A stretch of DNA of 64,000 nucleotides from Lactobacillus sp. PV034 (GCF_014522305.1 NZ_CP041982.1:253001-317000), one strand, 5' to 3'. Shown: positions 41,281 to 53,199, numbered from the stretch's first letter. Translations and numbers: made by a program. Notes: generated by a model from the letters alone, not told the origin.

Positions 41281-43899
41281 ATGGCTAAAAAAAGAATTTA
41301 TGAAGTAGCTAAAGAACTAAACATCGATAACAAAACCGTAGTTGATAAAGCGAAGGAATTGGGATTTGATGTCAAAAGTCACATGTCTTCTTTGGATGAT
41401 AGCGAAGCAAACAAGCTTGTTGAAGTTTTTTCAAAAAAGAAAAAATCTGCTGATCAATCCACTTCTTCAAAAAAGACAAAAATCAAAATTTCTGTTGGTG
41501 CCATCAGACGTCCACGACATTCTGATAAAAAGAAGAATTTTTCAAATAAGAAAAATGAAAATAAGGGTCAAAATAAGCGTAAAGAAAATAAGAACCGCCA
41601 AAATACAAATCATCCAGCAGCACGTGATTTATTAAAAGAATTACATGATAAACAAAGAAAAGACTCAGTTGAATTAGATAAACAAGCAGAGCTTTCACGC
41701 CAACAATATGAGAATAAACAAAATAATAGAGGGAAGAAAGTTCAAAAAGACGAAACTGCTAAAACTAGTCTTCCAGCCGAAGGTGCAGAAGCAGTAAAAG
41801 CAAGAGTTCAAGCTTCTAAAAAGGTTACTGGTCCAAAAATTGTAAAGCTTTCACCAGCTCGTAACCAGCCAAAGAAAGAAAAGCCTAGAGCAAGAAAAGC
41901 TACACCTGCTATTCCTAGCGCTCCAATTCAAGACCAAGATCAAAAGAGAAATAATAACCGCAAAAAAGATTTTGGAAAACCAGGACGTAAACATCATGAA
42001 GTTCCAGAATATGAACGTGAACGTAGTGATCACTCTGATAAGGCAAGACGCCGTCGCAATAAGAAGAATAAACGCAATAACCAAAGTCAAGAAGTGAAAA
42101 AGCAACCTACTCAAAGAAAAGAACGTCCATTACCAGAAACTTTAGTATATGAAGAAGGAATGAACGCTCAAGATTTAGGTAAGATTCTTCACCGTGAACC
42201 AGCTGAAATCGTTAAGAAGTTGTTCATGCTTGGTGTTATGACCAATCAAAACCAATCTCTTGATAAGGATACAATTGAAATTCTTGCAGCTGAATATGGT
42301 ATTGAAGCTGAAGAGAAAGTTCATGAAGATATTTCTGATATTGATACTCTTTACACAAAAGAAGTTGAAGCTTCTAAGAACTCTAAGAACCAAGTTAAGC
42401 GTCCACCTGTAGTTACAATCATGGGGCACGTTGACCATGGTAAAACCACTTTACTTGACCGTTTACGTCATACCAATGTTTCAGCGCATGAAGCGGGTGG
42501 TATCACTCAGAGTATTGGTGCTTACCAAGTAAAATTAGATGATCGCAAGATTACATTCTTAGATACTCCTGGACATGCTGCCTTTACAAACATGCGTGCT
42601 CGTGGTGCAGAAATTACTGATATTGTTGTTTTGGTAGTTGCTGCAGATGATGGTGTAATGCCACAGACTATTGAAGCAATTGATCATGCTAAAAGTGCAG
42701 GTGTGCCAATTATTGTTGCTGTTAACAAGATTGATAAGCCAGGTGCCAATCCTGATCACGTCATGGAAGAATTAATGCAACATGGTTTAGTACCTGAAGA
42801 CTGGGGTGGAGATACTATTTTTGTTAAAATCTCCGCTAAAACTGGTGAAAATGTTGAAGATTTACTTCAAATGATTCTATTACAAGCTGATGTTTTGGAA
42901 TTAAAGGCTGATCCAGATCAAAAAGCAATTGGTACTGTAGTTGAAGCACGTCTTGATAAAGGACGTGGCCCGGTAGCTGACTTATTAGTTCAACAAGGTA
43001 CCTTGAAAGTAGGAGATCCAATTGTTATTGGTGATACTTATGGTCGTGTTCGTGTCATGACTAATGATAAAGGTCGTCGTGTTAAGGAAGCGAAACCTTC
43101 TACTCCAGTTGAAATTACTGGTTTAAACGATGTACCAGCTTCAGCTGATAAATTAGTTGTCTTTGATGATGAAAAGACAGCTAGAAGTGTTGGTGAACAA
43201 CGTGCCAAGAATGCCCTTGAAAAACAACGTGAAAATGTTCAACATGTTACTTTGGATAACTTGTTTGATACTATGAAGAAAGAAAACATGAAGTCAGTCG
43301 ACATTGTACTTAAGGCTGATGTGCAAGGTTCTGTTGAAGCATTGCAACAATCACTTGAAAAGATTGATGTTGAAGGTGTTCGTGTAAATATTATTCACGC
43401 TTCTGTAGGGGCTATTAATGAATCAGACGTAACTTTAGCTGCTGCTTCAAACGCATTTATCATTGGATTTAATGTACGCCCAACTGCTACTGCTAAGGCA
43501 CAAGCTGAAAGTGAAGGTGTAGATATGCGTCTTTACAACATCATTTATAAGGCGATGGATGATGTTGAAGCAGCTATGAAGGGTATGCTTGAACCAACTT
43601 ATGAAGAAAAAGTTACTGGTAACTTAACTGTTCGTGAAACTTGGAAAGTTTCTAAAGTTGGTACAATTGCTGGTGCCTTCGTAGATAGCGGTTATGTAAC
43701 ACGTGATTCTGGTATTCGTGTCATTAGAGATGGTATAGTTAAATATGATGGTAAAGTTGCTTCTCTTAAACGTTTCAAAGATGACGTTAAAGAAGTTAAG
43801 CAAGGTTTTGATTGTGGTTTAACTATTGAAAACTTCAATGATATCAAGGTCGATGACGAACTTGAAGCATATGAAATGCAAGAGGTTAAGCCTCAATAA
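41281..43899 (+). CDS. infB: Translation initiation factor IF-2
   Basis: An 872-residue IF-2 that places fMet-tRNA on the 30S subunit. Residues 1-55 are the IF2_N domain ([20 protein letters not shown]). A long low-complexity linker (about 60-300), rich in Lys, Asn, Arg and Gln, is typical of Lactobacillus IF-2. The G domain has [10 protein letters not shown] near 382, DTPGHAAF and NKIDKP, followed by the beta-barrel and C-terminal fMet-binding domains. GGAGAG precedes the ATG. Confidence 0.98.
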   Translation: MAKKRIYEVAKELNIDNKTVVDKAKELGFDVKSHMSSLDDSEANKLVEVFSKKKKSADQSTSSKKTKIKISVGAIRRPRHSDKKKNFSNKKNENKGQNKRKENKNRQNTNHPAARDLLKELHDKQRKDSVELDKQAELSRQQYENKQNNRGKKVQKDETAKTSLPAEGAEAVKARVQASKKVTGPKIVKLSPARNQPKKEKPRARKATPAIPSAPIQDQDQKRNNNRKKDFGKPGRKHHEVPEYERERSDHSDKARRRRNKKNKRNNQSQEVKKQPTQRKERPLPETLVYEEGMNAQDLGKILHREPAEIVKKLFMLGVMTNQNQSLDKDTIEILAAEYGIEAEEKVHEDISDIDTLYTKEVEASKNSKNQVKRPPVVTIMGHVDHGKTTLLDRLRHTNVSAHEAGGITQSIGAYQVKLDDRKITFLDTPGHAAFTNMRARGAEITDIVVLVVAADDGVMPQTIEAIDHAKSAGVPIIVAVNKIDKPGANPDHVMEELMQHGLVPEDWGGDTIFVKISAKTGENVEDLLQMILLQADVLELKADPDQKAIGTVVEARLDKGRGPVADLLVQQGTLKVGDPIVIGDTYGRVRVMTNDKGRRVKEAKPSTPVEITGLNDVPASADKLVVFDDEKTARSVGEQRAKNALEKQRENVQHVTLDNLFDTMKKENMKSVDIVLKADVQGSVEALQQSLEKIDVEGVRVNIIHASVGAINESDVTLAAASNAFIIGFNVRPTATAKAQAESEGVDMRLYNIIYKAMDDVEAAMKGMLEPTYEEKVTGNLTVRETWKVSKVGTIAGAFVDSGYVTRDSGIRVIRDGIVKYDGKVASLKRFKDDVKEVKQGFDCGLTIENFNDIKVDDELEAYEMQEVKPQ

Positions 43900-43911
43900 T
43901 AGGAGGCAATT

Positions 43912-44277
43912 ATGAAACATAGAATTGGTCGTGTTGAAGGAGAAATTTTACGCGAATTAACAAAAATCTTAAGAAAAGATATTCGCGATCCACGCTTGAG
44001 TGATGTAACTATTACGGCAGTTGAATGTACTAATGATCTTTCATATGCAACTATTTATTACAGTTTGTTAACTGAAGATCCAGAAAAGGAAAAAGATGTT
44101 GCTGAAGCTTTAGATAAAGCTAAAGGTACAATGAGACACCTGTTAGGACAAACTTTAACTGTTTATAAAGTTCCAGAATTAATTTTTAAGCGTGACACTT
44201 CCGTAGCCTATGGTAGTAAAATCGACGACTTGATTCGCCAAGTAAAAAAGGCTGATCAAGAACGAGAAAATAAATAA
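43912..44277 (+). CDS. rbfA: Ribosome-binding factor A
   Basis: A 121-residue KH-fold cold-shock and 30S maturation factor needed for 16S 5'-end processing. Visible: KHRIGRVEGEILRELTKIL, the RDPRLSDVTITAVE strand-turn and VPELIFKRDTSVAYGSKID. TAGGAGG precedes the ATG, 12 bases after infB. It ends the nusA-infB operon at a terminator. Confidence 0.97.
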   Translation: MKHRIGRVEGEILRELTKILRKDIRDPRLSDVTITAVECTNDLSYATIYYSLLTEDPEKEKDVAEALDKAKGTMRHLLGQTLTVYKVPELIFKRDTSVAYGSKIDDLIRQVKKADQERENK

Positions 44278-44281
44278 TATT

Positions 44282-44318
44282 AAAAGGCGTCAATCGAGTT
44301 GTTGACGTCTTTTAATTT
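44282..44318 (+). terminator. Rho-independent terminator after rbfA
   Basis: AAAAGGCGTCAA and TTGACGTCTTTT form a 12-bp stem with one G-T pair, loop TCGAGTTG, followed by AATTT. Confidence 0.78.
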
Positions 44319-44337
44319 AGGTATTAGGAGAATTTTG

Positions 44338-45231
44338 ATGTTAAATGGTATTGTTGTACTTAATAAGGATCGAGGAATGACCAGTAGTGACTGTGTCTAT
44401 AAGCTAAGAAAATTGCTTCATATTAGAAAAATTGGTCACGCAGGTACGTTGGATCCAGAAGTAAATGGAGTCTTACCGATTGCAATTGGACAGGCAACTA
44501 AATTAATTGAATTAATGCACCAAAAACCTAAAGCCTATATAGGAACAGGAAGGTTTGGTCTAGCAACTGATAGTTATGATTTAGATGGTCATGTACTTGC
44601 AACTAAAGCAGTTGAACAGCCCTTTACACGTGAAGAAATTAGTAGTGGGATGGACAGATTAACTGGTGAATTAGAGCAAGTTCCACCAATTTATTCAGCA
44701 GTGAGAGTAAATGGAATGCGTTTATATGAATATGCAAGAAAAAATATTCCTGTTGAGCGTCCAAAAAGAAAAGTTGAAGTGTTTAATTATCAGTTAACCA
44801 ATGAATTAAGGTATGATAAAGAACATAAAACACAAGAATTTGATTTTGCGATTAAATGTTCTAAGGGTACTTACGTCCGATCATTAGTGAATGATCTAGG
44901 AACGCAGTTAGAAATGCCAGCTGTCATGACTAGTTTGACTAGAATCGCAAGTTCAGGTTTTAATATTAATCATGCTGTTAGTTTAGCTGATATTGAAGAA
45001 AATCTTGATCAGCCAGAAAAATGGTTACAACCAATTGATGAATTCTTCAGCGATTATCAAACGATAGATTTATCTCAAGATCAATTTAATCGCGTAAAAA
45101 ATGGTGCCGCAATTAAATTAAATATTACGACTGAAAAAGTAGCATTAAGGTTTAATAATAAGATAAAAGCAATTTATAAAAAAGTAGGACAAGATTATCG
45201 TCCTGATTTAATGCTTTTAAACAACGAATAA
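44338..45231 (+). CDS. truB: tRNA pseudouridine(55) synthase TruB
   Basis: A 297-residue enzyme that makes the conserved Psi55 in the T-loop of most tRNAs. The ATG at 44338 has AGGAG upstream; the earlier in-frame start at 44299 is inside the terminator region. Motifs: [17 protein letters not shown], the catalytic Asp in [15 protein letters not shown], and [16 protein letters not shown]. The C-terminal part is a shortened PUA-like domain. ribF follows 13 bases later. Confidence 0.97.
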   Translation: MLNGIVVLNKDRGMTSSDCVYKLRKLLHIRKIGHAGTLDPEVNGVLPIAIGQATKLIELMHQKPKAYIGTGRFGLATDSYDLDGHVLATKAVEQPFTREEISSGMDRLTGELEQVPPIYSAVRVNGMRLYEYARKNIPVERPKRKVEVFNYQLTNELRYDKEHKTQEFDFAIKCSKGTYVRSLVNDLGTQLEMPAVMTSLTRIASSGFNINHAVSLADIEENLDQPEKWLQPIDEFFSDYQTIDLSQDQFNRVKNGAAIKLNITTEKVALRFNNKIKAIYKKVGQDYRPDLMLLNNE

Positions 45232-45244
45232 AGAGGAATCAGAA

Positions 45245-46186
45245 GTGAAAGTAGTTTCAATAAAGTATCCAATTAAGGAAAAGCCAGTTAAAGATAAGAT
45301 TGTTTTAGCTTTAGGTTTTTTTGATGGACTTCATCGTGGTCATCAAGCCTTAATCAAACATGCTAAAGAAATTGCAACAAAAAAAGGGTTACCTTTGGGG
45401 GTCATGACTTTTAATCGTCACCCAAAAGAAATTTATCAAAATGATAAAACTTTTGTTTATCTTAATACTCTAAAGGAAAAAGAAGAAAAGTTAGCAAAAA
45501 TGAATGTTGATTATTTACTGGTAGTGGACTTTGATAAAAACTTCAGTAAATTGAAGCCACAGGAATTTATCGACAAGGTTTTGCTTAAATTAAATATTGA
45601 TACTGCAGTTGTCGGTTTTGATTATACATACGGACCTAAAGATGTCGCTAATATTGAAAACTTACCTAAGTTTGTTAAAGGAAGGTTTGATATTGTGGTT
45701 GAACCAAAACATATGGATGGTGGAGAAAAAGTAGGATCAACAGTTATTCGAAATGCAATTGAAACTGGAAAAATTGAACTAGCTAATAAGCTTTTAGGTG
45801 AGCCTTACACCACTTCTGGAATAATCGTTAGAGGCTATCGACGTGGTCATCAAATTGGTTTTCCCACTGCCAACTTGCAAGTTGAAGGTGACAAGGTTAT
45901 TCCAGCTGAAGGAGTTTATGCGACACGTACCTTAATTGATGGACAGTGGTATGATTCTATGACCAGTGTAGGTTATAATGATACTTTCGAAAATAAAGAA
46001 TTAACTATTGAAACCCATTTGTTTGGTTTTGATGAAGAGGCTTATGGTAAGGCAATGACAATTGCTTGGTACAAGTTTATTCGGGGTAATATTAAATTTG
46101 CGGGTATTCCTGAACTGAGAGCACAGCTGGAAAAAGATCAAGCTAATATTCAGGCTTACTTTCACAATCTAGAGAAAAATAAATAA
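45245..46186 (+). CDS. ribF: Bifunctional riboflavin kinase/FAD synthetase
   Basis: A 313-residue enzyme that makes FMN, then FAD. The N-terminal adenylyltransferase has GFFDGLHRGHQALI, a nucleotidyltransferase HxGH-like motif, and VGFDYTYG. The C-terminal riboflavin kinase domain has the GHQIGFPTANLQ motif. GTG start with GAGG upstream; family length is about 310. The truB-ribF pair is the standard Firmicute arrangement. FMN and FAD from here would serve flavoproteins such as those at 209 and 12326. Confidence 0.97.
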   Translation: MKVVSIKYPIKEKPVKDKIVLALGFFDGLHRGHQALIKHAKEIATKKGLPLGVMTFNRHPKEIYQNDKTFVYLNTLKEKEEKLAKMNVDYLLVVDFDKNFSKLKPQEFIDKVLLKLNIDTAVVGFDYTYGPKDVANIENLPKFVKGRFDIVVEPKHMDGGEKVGSTVIRNAIETGKIELANKLLGEPYTTSGIIVRGYRRGHQIGFPTANLQVEGDKVIPAEGVYATRTLIDGQWYDSMTSVGYNDTFENKELTIETHLFGFDEEAYGKAMTIAWYKFIRGNIKFAGIPELRAQLEKDQANIQAYFHNLEKNK

Positions 46187-46205
46187 AGATTTTGAATTAA
46201 AAGAT

Positions 46206-46247
46206 AACGAAGTGATGAGAGAATTCTTATTATTTCGTTGTTTTTTT
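46206..46247 (+). terminator. Rho-independent terminator after ribF
   Basis: AACGAAGTGAT (46206-46216) pairs with ATTATTTCGTT (46229-46239), 11 bp including two G-T pairs, followed by G and seven T. Confidence 0.82.
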
Positions 46248-46275
46248 ACATTAGTTACTTAATTTTCAAATAAAT

Positions 46276-46302
46276 TTAGCACTCTTCTTGCATTATTGCT
46301 AA
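46276..46302 (+). promoter_or_regulatory. CIRCE element 1 (HrcA operator)
   Basis: TTAGCACTC-N9-TATTGCTAA. The left arm is perfect; the right arm matches 7 of 9 positions of GAGTGCTAA. It overlaps the candidate -35 region of the hrcA promoter. Confidence 0.8.
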
Positions 46303-46321
46303 AATTTGCTATCATTATAAT
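46293..46321 (+). promoter_or_regulatory. hrcA operon promoter
   Basis: TATAAT (46316-46321) is a perfect -10, and TTATTG (46293-46298) a weak -35 with 17-base spacing. It is enclosed by the two CIRCE elements, so HrcA bound at either would block polymerase. Confidence 0.65.
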
Positions 46322-46323
46322 TG

Positions 46324-46350
46324 TTAGCACAGCAAAAACTTGAGTGCTAA
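46324..46350 (+). promoter_or_regulatory. CIRCE element 2 (HrcA operator)
   Basis: TTAGCACAG-N9-GAGTGCTAA. The right arm is perfect and the left arm matches 7 of 9. It lies at the expected transcription start, 17 bases before the hrcA ATG. Confidence 0.92.
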
Positions 46351-46366
46351 TAAAGGGGCGAGAAAA

Positions 46367-47425
46367 ATGTTGACCGAACGGCAAGAGTTAATTTTAAAAA
46401 CTATTATTAAAGACTTTACGCAAATGCATGAGCCTGTTGGCTCGAAGACCGTTATGTCCCAATTACCAATAAAGGTTTCAAGTGCGACAATTCGTAATGA
46501 AATGGCAGCTCTGGAAGAAGCAGGGTTATTAGAAAAAACACACTCATCTAGTGGAAGAATTCCTTCTACAAGGGGATACCGTTATTATCTTGACCACTTA
46601 ATTAATCCAGTTCAAGTTCCAAGTTCAATTTATGAAAAGATTGGCTATCAACTTAATCAACCATTTCACCAAGTTAATGAAATTGTTCAAGAAGCCGCAA
46701 AGATCTTATCTGATTTAACTGATTATACTGCTTTTGCAGCCGGTCCTGAAACGAAGGATGTTAAGATTACTGGTTTTAGGATTGTCCCAATTTCTTCTTA
46801 TCAAGTAATGGCGATTTTGGTAACTGATGATGGTAACGTTAAAAATCAAGTTTACACATTACCTCATAATGCCAAGGCTGAAGAAATTGAAAAGGCAGTA
46901 GATTTAATTAATAGTCATTTAGTAGGCAAACATCTAAGTGAAATTAATTCTTCATTACTCAATGAGATTTCACATCAGTTAATTAATCGTTCATCAGCTC
47001 CGCAAGTACTTGACTTGTTGCAGGATGTAATTAAAGATGCTGCAAGTGAACAAATGTATGTTGATGGACAGATTAATTTACTTAATAACTTTGAAAGTAA
47101 TGATGTTTCTCAGCTTAAATCATTGTATGAATTGATTGATCATAAAGAGGATCTTATTTCTAATTTAATTGACTTTAACCCAGAAGATATGGTTGGTAAA
47201 GGAAATTCCAAGATTCAAGTAAAGCTTGGTTCTGAACTGCCTTCCGATCTATTGAAGAATTATAGTCTATTAACTGCAGAATATAGTGTTGGTAAATATG
47301 GAAAGGGAACAATCGCCCTTTTAGGTCCAACAAATATGCCGTACTCGCAGATGATCGGTTTACTCGATTACTTTAGAGATGAGTTAGCGAAAAAGCTACT
47401 TGATTACTACGGTAGATTTAAATAG
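46367..47425 (+). CDS. hrcA: Heat-inducible transcription repressor HrcA
   Basis: A 352-residue repressor of class I heat-shock genes that binds CIRCE and depends on GroEL for activity. The N-terminal winged HTH ([19 protein letters not shown], then [17 protein letters not shown]) is followed by a GAF-like and inserted dimerisation domain. The ATG at 46367 is chosen; an in-frame TTG at 46340 falls inside the CIRCE element. Its stop codon overlaps the grpE ribosome binding site, coupling the two genes. It heads hrcA-grpE-dnaK-dnaJ. Confidence 0.97.
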   Translation: MLTERQELILKTIIKDFTQMHEPVGSKTVMSQLPIKVSSATIRNEMAALEEAGLLEKTHSSSGRIPSTRGYRYYLDHLINPVQVPSSIYEKIGYQLNQPFHQVNEIVQEAAKILSDLTDYTAFAAGPETKDVKITGFRIVPISSYQVMAILVTDDGNVKNQVYTLPHNAKAEEIEKAVDLINSHLVGKHLSEINSSLLNEISHQLINRSSAPQVLDLLQDVIKDAASEQMYVDGQINLLNNFESNDVSQLKSLYELIDHKEDLISNLIDFNPEDMVGKGNSKIQVKLGSELPSDLLKNYSLLTAEYSVGKYGKGTIALLGPTNMPYSQMIGLLDYFRDELAKKLLDYYGRFK

Positions 47426-47437
47426 AGGAGGTTAGCT

Positions 47438-48046
47438 GTGAGTAAAGAAGAATTTCCACATGAAAAGGATTTAGATAAAGATACTTCATCAGCTCTAAAG
47501 GAAGATTCAAAGGCAAAGGTAGAAGATAAGCAAAAAACTACTGAGTCCGATAAATCTCACCCAGAGGATAATAATGCTAAGATTAGTGAATTAGAATTAA
47601 AGATTGATGCTTTAACTGAAAAGAATAAAGAACTTGAAGACAAGTATTTAAGAAGTGAAGCAGAAAATCAAAATATGCAAAACCGTTATTCAAAAGAGCG
47701 TGCGCAATTAATTAAATATGAATCACAAAATTTGGCAAAAGATGTTTTACCAGCAATGGACAACTTAGAACGTGCCCTAGCTGTTAAAGCAGATGATGAA
47801 GCTGCCTTACAATTGCAAAAGGGAGTGCAAATGACTCTTGATGCTTTAGTAAGAGCGATGAATGATCACGGTATTACTGAAATAAAAGCTGAGGGCGAAA
47901 AATTCGATCCTAACTTACATCAAGCAGTTCAAACGGTAGCTGCTGAGAGTGATGATCAAAAGGACCATGTAGTTCAAGTTTTACAAAAAGGATATCAATA
48001 TAAAGATCGTACATTAAGACCAGCTATGGTTGTCGTAGCACAATAG
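47438..48046 (+). CDS. grpE: Nucleotide exchange factor GrpE
   Basis: A 202-residue DnaK exchange factor. The first 50 residues are charged and disordered; then a long dimeric coiled coil (about 50-110, with [14 protein letters not shown]) leads to the C-terminal beta domain ([14 protein letters not shown]). GTG start with GAGGAGG at 47425-47431, six bases upstream. It follows hrcA directly and precedes dnaK by 18 bases. Confidence 0.97.
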   Translation: MSKEEFPHEKDLDKDTSSALKEDSKAKVEDKQKTTESDKSHPEDNNAKISELELKIDALTEKNKELEDKYLRSEAENQNMQNRYSKERAQLIKYESQNLAKDVLPAMDNLERALAVKADDEAALQLQKGVQMTLDALVRAMNDHGITEIKAEGEKFDPNLHQAVQTVAAESDDQKDHVVQVLQKGYQYKDRTLRPAMVVVAQ

Positions 48047-48064
48047 CGAAAGGAAGTAATTTAT

Positions 48065-49924
48065 ATGTCAAAAGTTATTGGAATTGACTTAGGTACTACT
48101 AACTCAGCAGTTGCTGTCTTAGAAGGAAAAGAACCAAAGATTATTACTAACCCAGAAGGTAGTCGTACCACTCCTTCTGTAGTTGCTTTTAAAGATGGTG
48201 AAATTCAAGTAGGTGAAGCTGCTAAGAGACAAGCTATCACTAACCCAAACACTATCACTTCAATTAAAAGTCACATGGGTGAAGAAGGTTACAAGGTTAA
48301 GGTAGGAGATAAGGAATATACTCCTCAAGAGATTTCTGCTATGATCTTGCAATACATTAAGAAGTTCTCAGAAGATTATCTTGGTGAAGAAGTAACTGAT
48401 GCTGTTATTACTGTACCTGCTTACTTTAATGATGCTCAAAGACAAGCTACTAAGGATGCTGGTAAAATTGCTGGCTTAAATGTACAAAGAATTATTAATG
48501 AACCTACTGCTAGTTCACTTGCTTATGGTTTAGATAAAGATGATGCTGATGAAAAAATCTTAGTTTATGACCTTGGTGGAGGTACTTTTGATGTTTCTGT
48601 CCTTGAATTAGGGGATGGTGTTTTCCAAGTACTTTCAACTAATGGTGATACTCACCTAGGTGGGGATGACTTTGATAAGAAGATCATGGATTGGTTAATC
48701 GAAAACTTTAAAGCAGATAATGGAATTGACCTTTCTAAAGATAAGATGGCTTTACAACGTTTGAAAGATGCCGCTGAAAAAGCTAAGAAAGACCTATCAG
48801 GTGTATCTTCAACTCACATTTCACTTCCATTCATTTCTGCTGGCGAAGCTGGTCCACTTCACTTAGAAGTAGACTTAACTCGTGCTAAGTTTGATGAATT
48901 AACTAATGATTTAGTTGAAAAAACTAAGATTCCGTTTGATAATGCCTTGAAAGATGCTGGTTTATCAGTTGGTGATATTGATAAGGTTATCTTAAATGGT
49001 GGTTCAACTCGTATTCCAGCTGTTCAAGAAGCTGTTAAGAAGTGGGCTGGCAAGGAACCTGATCACTCAATCAACCCTGATGAAGCTGTTGCTCTTGGTG
49101 CTGCAATTCAAGGTGGGGTTATCTCTGGTGACGTTAAGGACGTTGTTTTACTTGATGTTACTCCATTGTCATTAGGTATTGAAACAATGGGTGGCGTCTT
49201 CACTAAGTTAATTGATAGAAACACTACTATTCCAACTTCAAAGAGCCAAATTTTCTCAACTGCTGCTGATAATCAACCAGCTGTAGATGTTCATGTTTTA
49301 CAAGGTGAACGTCCAATGGCAGCTGATGATAAGACACTTGGACGCTTTGAATTAACTGATATTCCACCAGCACCACGTGGTGTGCCACAAATTCAAGTTA
49401 CTTTCGATATCGACAAGAACGGTATTGTAAATGTTTCTGCAAAGGATATGGGAACTGGTAAGGAACAAAAGATTACTATTAAGTCTTCATCTGGTTTATC
49501 TGACGAAGAAATCAAGCGTATGCAAAAAGAAGCTGAAGAACACGCTGAAGAAGATAACAAGAAGAAGGAAGAAGTTGACTTACGTAATGAAGTTGACCAA
49601 TTAATCTTCACTACCGAAAAGACTTTGAAGGAAGTTGATGGCAAGGTTCCTGAAGACGAAATTAAGAAGGTTAAGGATGCCTTAGAAGATTTGAAGAAGG
49701 CTCAAAAGGATAATAACCTTGAAGAAATGAAAGCTAAGAAAGATGCTTTATCTAAAGTTGCTCAAGACTTAGCAGTTAAGCTTTACCAACAAAATGGTGG
49801 GGCACAAGGAGCTGGAGGCCAAGCAGGTCCAAACCCACAAGGTGATCAACCAAACGACAACTCAAATGGTAACGACGGCCCAACAGTTGATGATGATTTC
49901 CACAAGGTGGACCCTGAAAAGTAA
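48065..49924 (+). CDS. dnaK: Chaperone protein DnaK (Hsp70)
   Basis: A 619-residue Hsp70. The ATPase domain (1-360) has [16 protein letters not shown], the phosphate loops [12 protein letters not shown] and [11 protein letters not shown], and the hydrophobic linker [13 protein letters not shown]; the substrate-binding and lid domains follow. The C-terminal tail is Gly/Asn/Gln-rich and ends in acidic residues. GAAAGGAAG precedes the ATG. Strong codon bias suggests high expression. A terminator follows, so dnaJ may be transcribed partly separately. Confidence 0.99.
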   Translation: MSKVIGIDLGTTNSAVAVLEGKEPKIITNPEGSRTTPSVVAFKDGEIQVGEAAKRQAITNPNTITSIKSHMGEEGYKVKVGDKEYTPQEISAMILQYIKKFSEDYLGEEVTDAVITVPAYFNDAQRQATKDAGKIAGLNVQRIINEPTASSLAYGLDKDDADEKILVYDLGGGTFDVSVLELGDGVFQVLSTNGDTHLGGDDFDKKIMDWLIENFKADNGIDLSKDKMALQRLKDAAEKAKKDLSGVSSTHISLPFISAGEAGPLHLEVDLTRAKFDELTNDLVEKTKIPFDNALKDAGLSVGDIDKVILNGGSTRIPAVQEAVKKWAGKEPDHSINPDEAVALGAAIQGGVISGDVKDVVLLDVTPLSLGIETMGGVFTKLIDRNTTIPTSKSQIFSTAADNQPAVDVHVLQGERPMAADDKTLGRFELTDIPPAPRGVPQIQVTFDIDKNGIVNVSAKDMGTGKEQKITIKSSSGLSDEEIKRMQKEAEEHAEEDNKKKEEVDLRNEVDQLIFTTEKTLKEVDGKVPEDEIKKVKDALEDLKKAQKDNNLEEMKAKKDALSKVAQDLAVKLYQQNGGAQGAGGQAGPNPQGDQPNDNSNGNDGPTVDDDFHKVDPEK

Positions 49925-49948
49925 TATAGGTATAATATAAATACCATT

Positions 49949-49984
49949 AAGAAAAGAACTGCACCCTGTAGTTCTTTTCTTTTA
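49949..49984 (+). terminator. Rho-independent terminator between dnaK and dnaJ
   Basis: GAAAAGAACT (49951-49960) pairs with AGTTCTTTTC (49970-49979) around a GCACCCTGT loop, followed by TTTT. Partial read-through would lower dnaJ relative to dnaK. A TATAAT at 49931-49936 upstream is a possible extra -10. Confidence 0.85.
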
Positions 49985-50004
49985 TAAATTAAAGGAGTTT
50001 ATTG

Positions 50005-51153
50005 ATGGCACAACGTGATTATTATGAAGTGCTGGGTGTAAGCAAGAATGCAACTGATAAAGAGATTAGTTCAGCTTATCGTAAACTAGCTAAAAAATAT
50101 CACCCAGACATCAACCATGAACCTGGTGCTGAAGAAAAATATAAAGAAGTAAATGAAGCTTATGAAGTTCTTCATGACAAGCAAAAACGTGCTCAATATG
50201 ATCAATTTGGCCAAGCTGGTGTAAACGGCCAAGGCGGTTTTGGCGGTCAAGGTGGCTTTGGTAATGCCGGTCAAGGATTTGGCGGTTTCGGTGATTTTGG
50301 TGATATCTTTAGTGATCTTTTTGGTGGCGGTCGCAGTCGTCGAGTTGATCCTACTGCACCACAAAAGGGTCAAGATTTAGATTATACTTTAGATCTTGAT
50401 TTTATGGATGCAATCAAAGGTAAGAAGACCCAAGTTTCTTACAACCGTAATGAAGTATGTGCTACTTGTCATGGAAGTGGACCGGCTAAAGGTACACATC
50501 CAATTACTTGTGATCAGTGTCACGGCTCTGGTGTGGTCATGAAGACACGCCAAACACCATTTGGTATGATGCAGCAACAAGCTGTTTGTGATAAGTGTAA
50601 TGGACGCGGTCAAATTATTGAGCACCCATGCCCAACTTGTCATGGTGAAGGAACAGTTGAAAAGAAGCATACTGTTCAAATTGATGTACCAGCAGGAATT
50701 GATAATGGTCAACAAATGCGTAAAAATGGCGATGGAGAAGCCGGTAAAAATGGTGGACCATACGGAGACTTATTCATTGTCTTTAGAGTAAAACCAAGTA
50801 AGAAATTTACTCGTCGAGGTACTACAATTTATTCTGATGTCCCAATTTCATTTGCACAGGCAGCTTTGGGTGACCAAATCCAAGTTGATACTGTTGATGG
50901 GAAAGTAGCACTTAAGATCCCTGCAGGCACTCAACCAAATACCCACTTCAAATTACGCGGAGAAGGGGTACCAAAATTAAATGGTAGTGGTCGTGGTGAT
51001 CAAGAAGTAACTGTGACTATTCAAATTCCTAAGAAGATTAATGATAAGCAAAAGCAAGCTTTAGTTGATTATGTTAAGGCAGGTGGAGGAAATATTTCTC
51101 CGCAAGAAAAAGGCTTTTTTGAGAGAATGAAGGATAAGTTTGATCTTCATTAA
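50005..51153 (+). CDS. dnaJ: Chaperone protein DnaJ (type I Hsp40)
   Basis: A 382-residue DnaK cochaperone. The J domain (1-70) carries the essential HPD; a glycine/phenylalanine-rich stretch spans about 75-110. All four zinc CxxCxGxG repeats are intact ([32 protein letters not shown]), followed by the two substrate-binding beta domains. The ATG at 50005 has AAGGAG at 49992-49997 seven bases upstream; TTG 50002 is rejected. Confidence 0.98.
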   Translation: MAQRDYYEVLGVSKNATDKEISSAYRKLAKKYHPDINHEPGAEEKYKEVNEAYEVLHDKQKRAQYDQFGQAGVNGQGGFGGQGGFGNAGQGFGGFGDFGDIFSDLFGGGRSRRVDPTAPQKGQDLDYTLDLDFMDAIKGKKTQVSYNRNEVCATCHGSGPAKGTHPITCDQCHGSGVVMKTRQTPFGMMQQQAVCDKCNGRGQIIEHPCPTCHGEGTVEKKHTVQIDVPAGIDNGQQMRKNGDGEAGKNGGPYGDLFIVFRVKPSKKFTRRGTTIYSDVPISFAQAALGDQIQVDTVDGKVALKIPAGTQPNTHFKLRGEGVPKLNGSGRGDQEVTVTIQIPKKINDKQKQALVDYVKAGGGNISPQEKGFFERMKDKFDLH

Positions 51154-51173
51154 TACGTAATTTTTATAAAGTT

Positions 51174-51207
51174 AAAAAGAATAGGAGAAATTTTCCTATT
51201 CTTTTTC
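51174..51207 (+). terminator. Rho-independent terminator after dnaJ
   Basis: AAAAAGAATAGGA (51174-51186) pairs with TCCTATTCTTTTT (51194-51206), with a T tail. It ends the heat-shock operon. Confidence 0.9.
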
Positions 51208-51256
51208 TTTTGTTTTGGCCCTTTGCTATAATTAAATAGGTGAAAAAGGCGAATTT

Positions 51257-53095
51257 ATGGATATTAAAAAATTAAAAGATTACCAAAAACATATTAGAAA
51301 CTTTTCAATTGTAGCGCACATTGACCACGGTAAGTCTACAATTGCCGACCGAATTTTAGAGTTAACTGATACTGTCTCAAAAAGACAATTAAAAGAACAA
51401 TTACTTGATGATATGCCATTAGAGCGTCAACGTGGAATTACGATTAAGTTGAACTCTGTGCAAGTAAAATACCATGCTAAAAATGGTGAAGATTATATTT
51501 TTCACTTAATTGATACTCCAGGACACGTGGACTTTTCATATGAAGTGTCTCGTTCTTTGGCTGCTTGTGAGGGTGCTCTTTTAGTAGTTGATGCCACTCA
51601 AGGAGTGCAAGCACAGACTTTAGCCAATACTTATTTAGCGATTGATGATGATTTGGAAATTCTGCCCGTTATCAATAAGATTGACTTACCTTCTGCAGAT
51701 CCAGAAATGTGTAAGGGTGAAATTGAAGAAATGATCGGTTTAGATGCTGAAGATGCAGTTGAAGTATCAGGGAAAACTGGTCAAGGAATTCCAGAATTAC
51801 TTGAAAGAATTGTTCAAGATATTCCTGCACCAGAAGGTGACATTGAAGCTCCGCTTAAGGCCTTGATTTTTGATTCAAAATATGACGATTACCGTGGTGT
51901 TGTTTTAGCAGTTCGAATTGAAGAAGGTACCGTTAAACCTGGTGATAAGATTAGAATTATGAATACTGGGAAGGACTTTGAAGTTACTGAAGTAGGTGTT
52001 TCTAGTCCTAACCCTGTCAAAAAAGATATGCTTATTGCTGGAGATGTAGGATATATTACAGCCAATATTAAATCTGTTCGTGAAACTCGAGTAGGTGATA
52101 CCATTACTAGTGCACAAAATCCTACTCCAGAACCATTGCCAGGTTATCGTCAAATTCCACCAATGGTTTATTCCGGAATGTATCCAGTTGATAATCAAAA
52201 GTATGATGATTTAAAAGAAGCACTTCAAAAATTACAATTAAATGATGCTGCTCTTGAATTTGAACCTGAAACTTCCCAAGCTCTTGGTTTTGGTTTCCGT
52301 TGTGGTTTTTTAGGCTTACTTCATATGGACGTAGTCCAAGAGAGACTAGAGCAAGAATTCGGGATTGATTTAATCATGACCGCACCAAGTGTAGACTATC
52401 ACGCGATTATGAATGATGGCTCAACTAAGTTGATTGATAACCCGGCTGATTTACCTGAAGCAGGTGAATATAAAGAAGTTCAGGAACCTTATGTTAAGGC
52501 TGAAATTATGGTTCCCGATGATTTTGTGGGACCAGTAATGGAATTATGCCAACGTAAACGCGGAGAATTTATCACGATGGACTACATGGATAAATACCGG
52601 GTAAATGTTAAATATAATATGCCACTGGCAGAAATAATTTTTGACTTCTTTGATGATCTCAAATCTTCAACTAAAGGTTATGCTTCTCTTGATTATGAGA
52701 TCACCGGCTATCGTGCCACTAATTTGGTTAAGATTGACATGCTTCTCAACAAGGAGCCAATTGATGCTTTAAGTTTTATTGCTCACCGTGATGAAGCACA
52801 AGTTCGTGCACGGCAAATGACTACTTTACTTAAGAAGTTAATTCCACGTCAGAACTTTGAAGTTGATATTCAAGGTGCAATTGGAGCTAAGATTATTTCT
52901 CGTGCTACTATTAAGCCTTATCGTAAGGATGTTACTTGGAAAATCCACACCGGGGATCCTGATCGTCGGGCTAAGTTACTTGAAAAACAACGTCGTGGTA
53001 AGAAACGAATGAAGGCTGTTGGTAAAGTAGAAGTGCCACAAGATGCATTTATGGCTGTATTGCAAATGAATGATGAAGATATCAAAGGTAAATAA
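51257..53095 (+). CDS. lepA: Elongation factor 4 (LepA)
   Basis: A 612-residue ribosomal GTPase that can back-translocate ribosomes and aids 30S biogenesis and stress translation. Domains: G with [23 protein letters not shown] and DTPGHVDF, then II, III, V and the LepA-specific C-terminal domain ending in [20 protein letters not shown]. An extended -10, TGCTATAAT (hexamer 51227-51232), lies upstream, and GAAAAAGG precedes the ATG. Complete and of normal length. Confidence 0.98.
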   Translation: MDIKKLKDYQKHIRNFSIVAHIDHGKSTIADRILELTDTVSKRQLKEQLLDDMPLERQRGITIKLNSVQVKYHAKNGEDYIFHLIDTPGHVDFSYEVSRSLAACEGALLVVDATQGVQAQTLANTYLAIDDDLEILPVINKIDLPSADPEMCKGEIEEMIGLDAEDAVEVSGKTGQGIPELLERIVQDIPAPEGDIEAPLKALIFDSKYDDYRGVVLAVRIEEGTVKPGDKIRIMNTGKDFEVTEVGVSSPNPVKKDMLIAGDVGYITANIKSVRETRVGDTITSAQNPTPEPLPGYRQIPPMVYSGMYPVDNQKYDDLKEALQKLQLNDAALEFEPETSQALGFGFRCGFLGLLHMDVVQERLEQEFGIDLIMTAPSVDYHAIMNDGSTKLIDNPADLPEAGEYKEVQEPYVKAEIMVPDDFVGPVMELCQRKRGEFITMDYMDKYRVNVKYNMPLAEIIFDFFDDLKSSTKGYASLDYEITGYRATNLVKIDMLLNKEPIDALSFIAHRDEAQVRARQMTTLLKKLIPRQNFEVDIQGAIGAKIISRATIKPYRKDVTWKIHTGDPDRRAKLLEKQRRGKKRMKAVGKVEVPQDAFMAVLQMNDEDIKGK

Positions 53096-53199
53096 GTTGA
53101 CTTAAAAGCTTGAAATTACAATATTTTGGTTGATCATCTGTGGTTTCTACATAAAATCTAAGTAAATTAAGTATACTTTTATCTTAAGGAAAAAGAATA

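Noticed and set aside
41342..41635. ORF in another frame of the infB linker
   Set aside because: A by-product of the Lys/Asn/Arg-rich low-complexity linker; no start signal.
46340..46366. TTG start extending hrcA into the CIRCE element
   Set aside because: It would place the coding region over the operator; the ATG at 46367 matches the family N-terminus.
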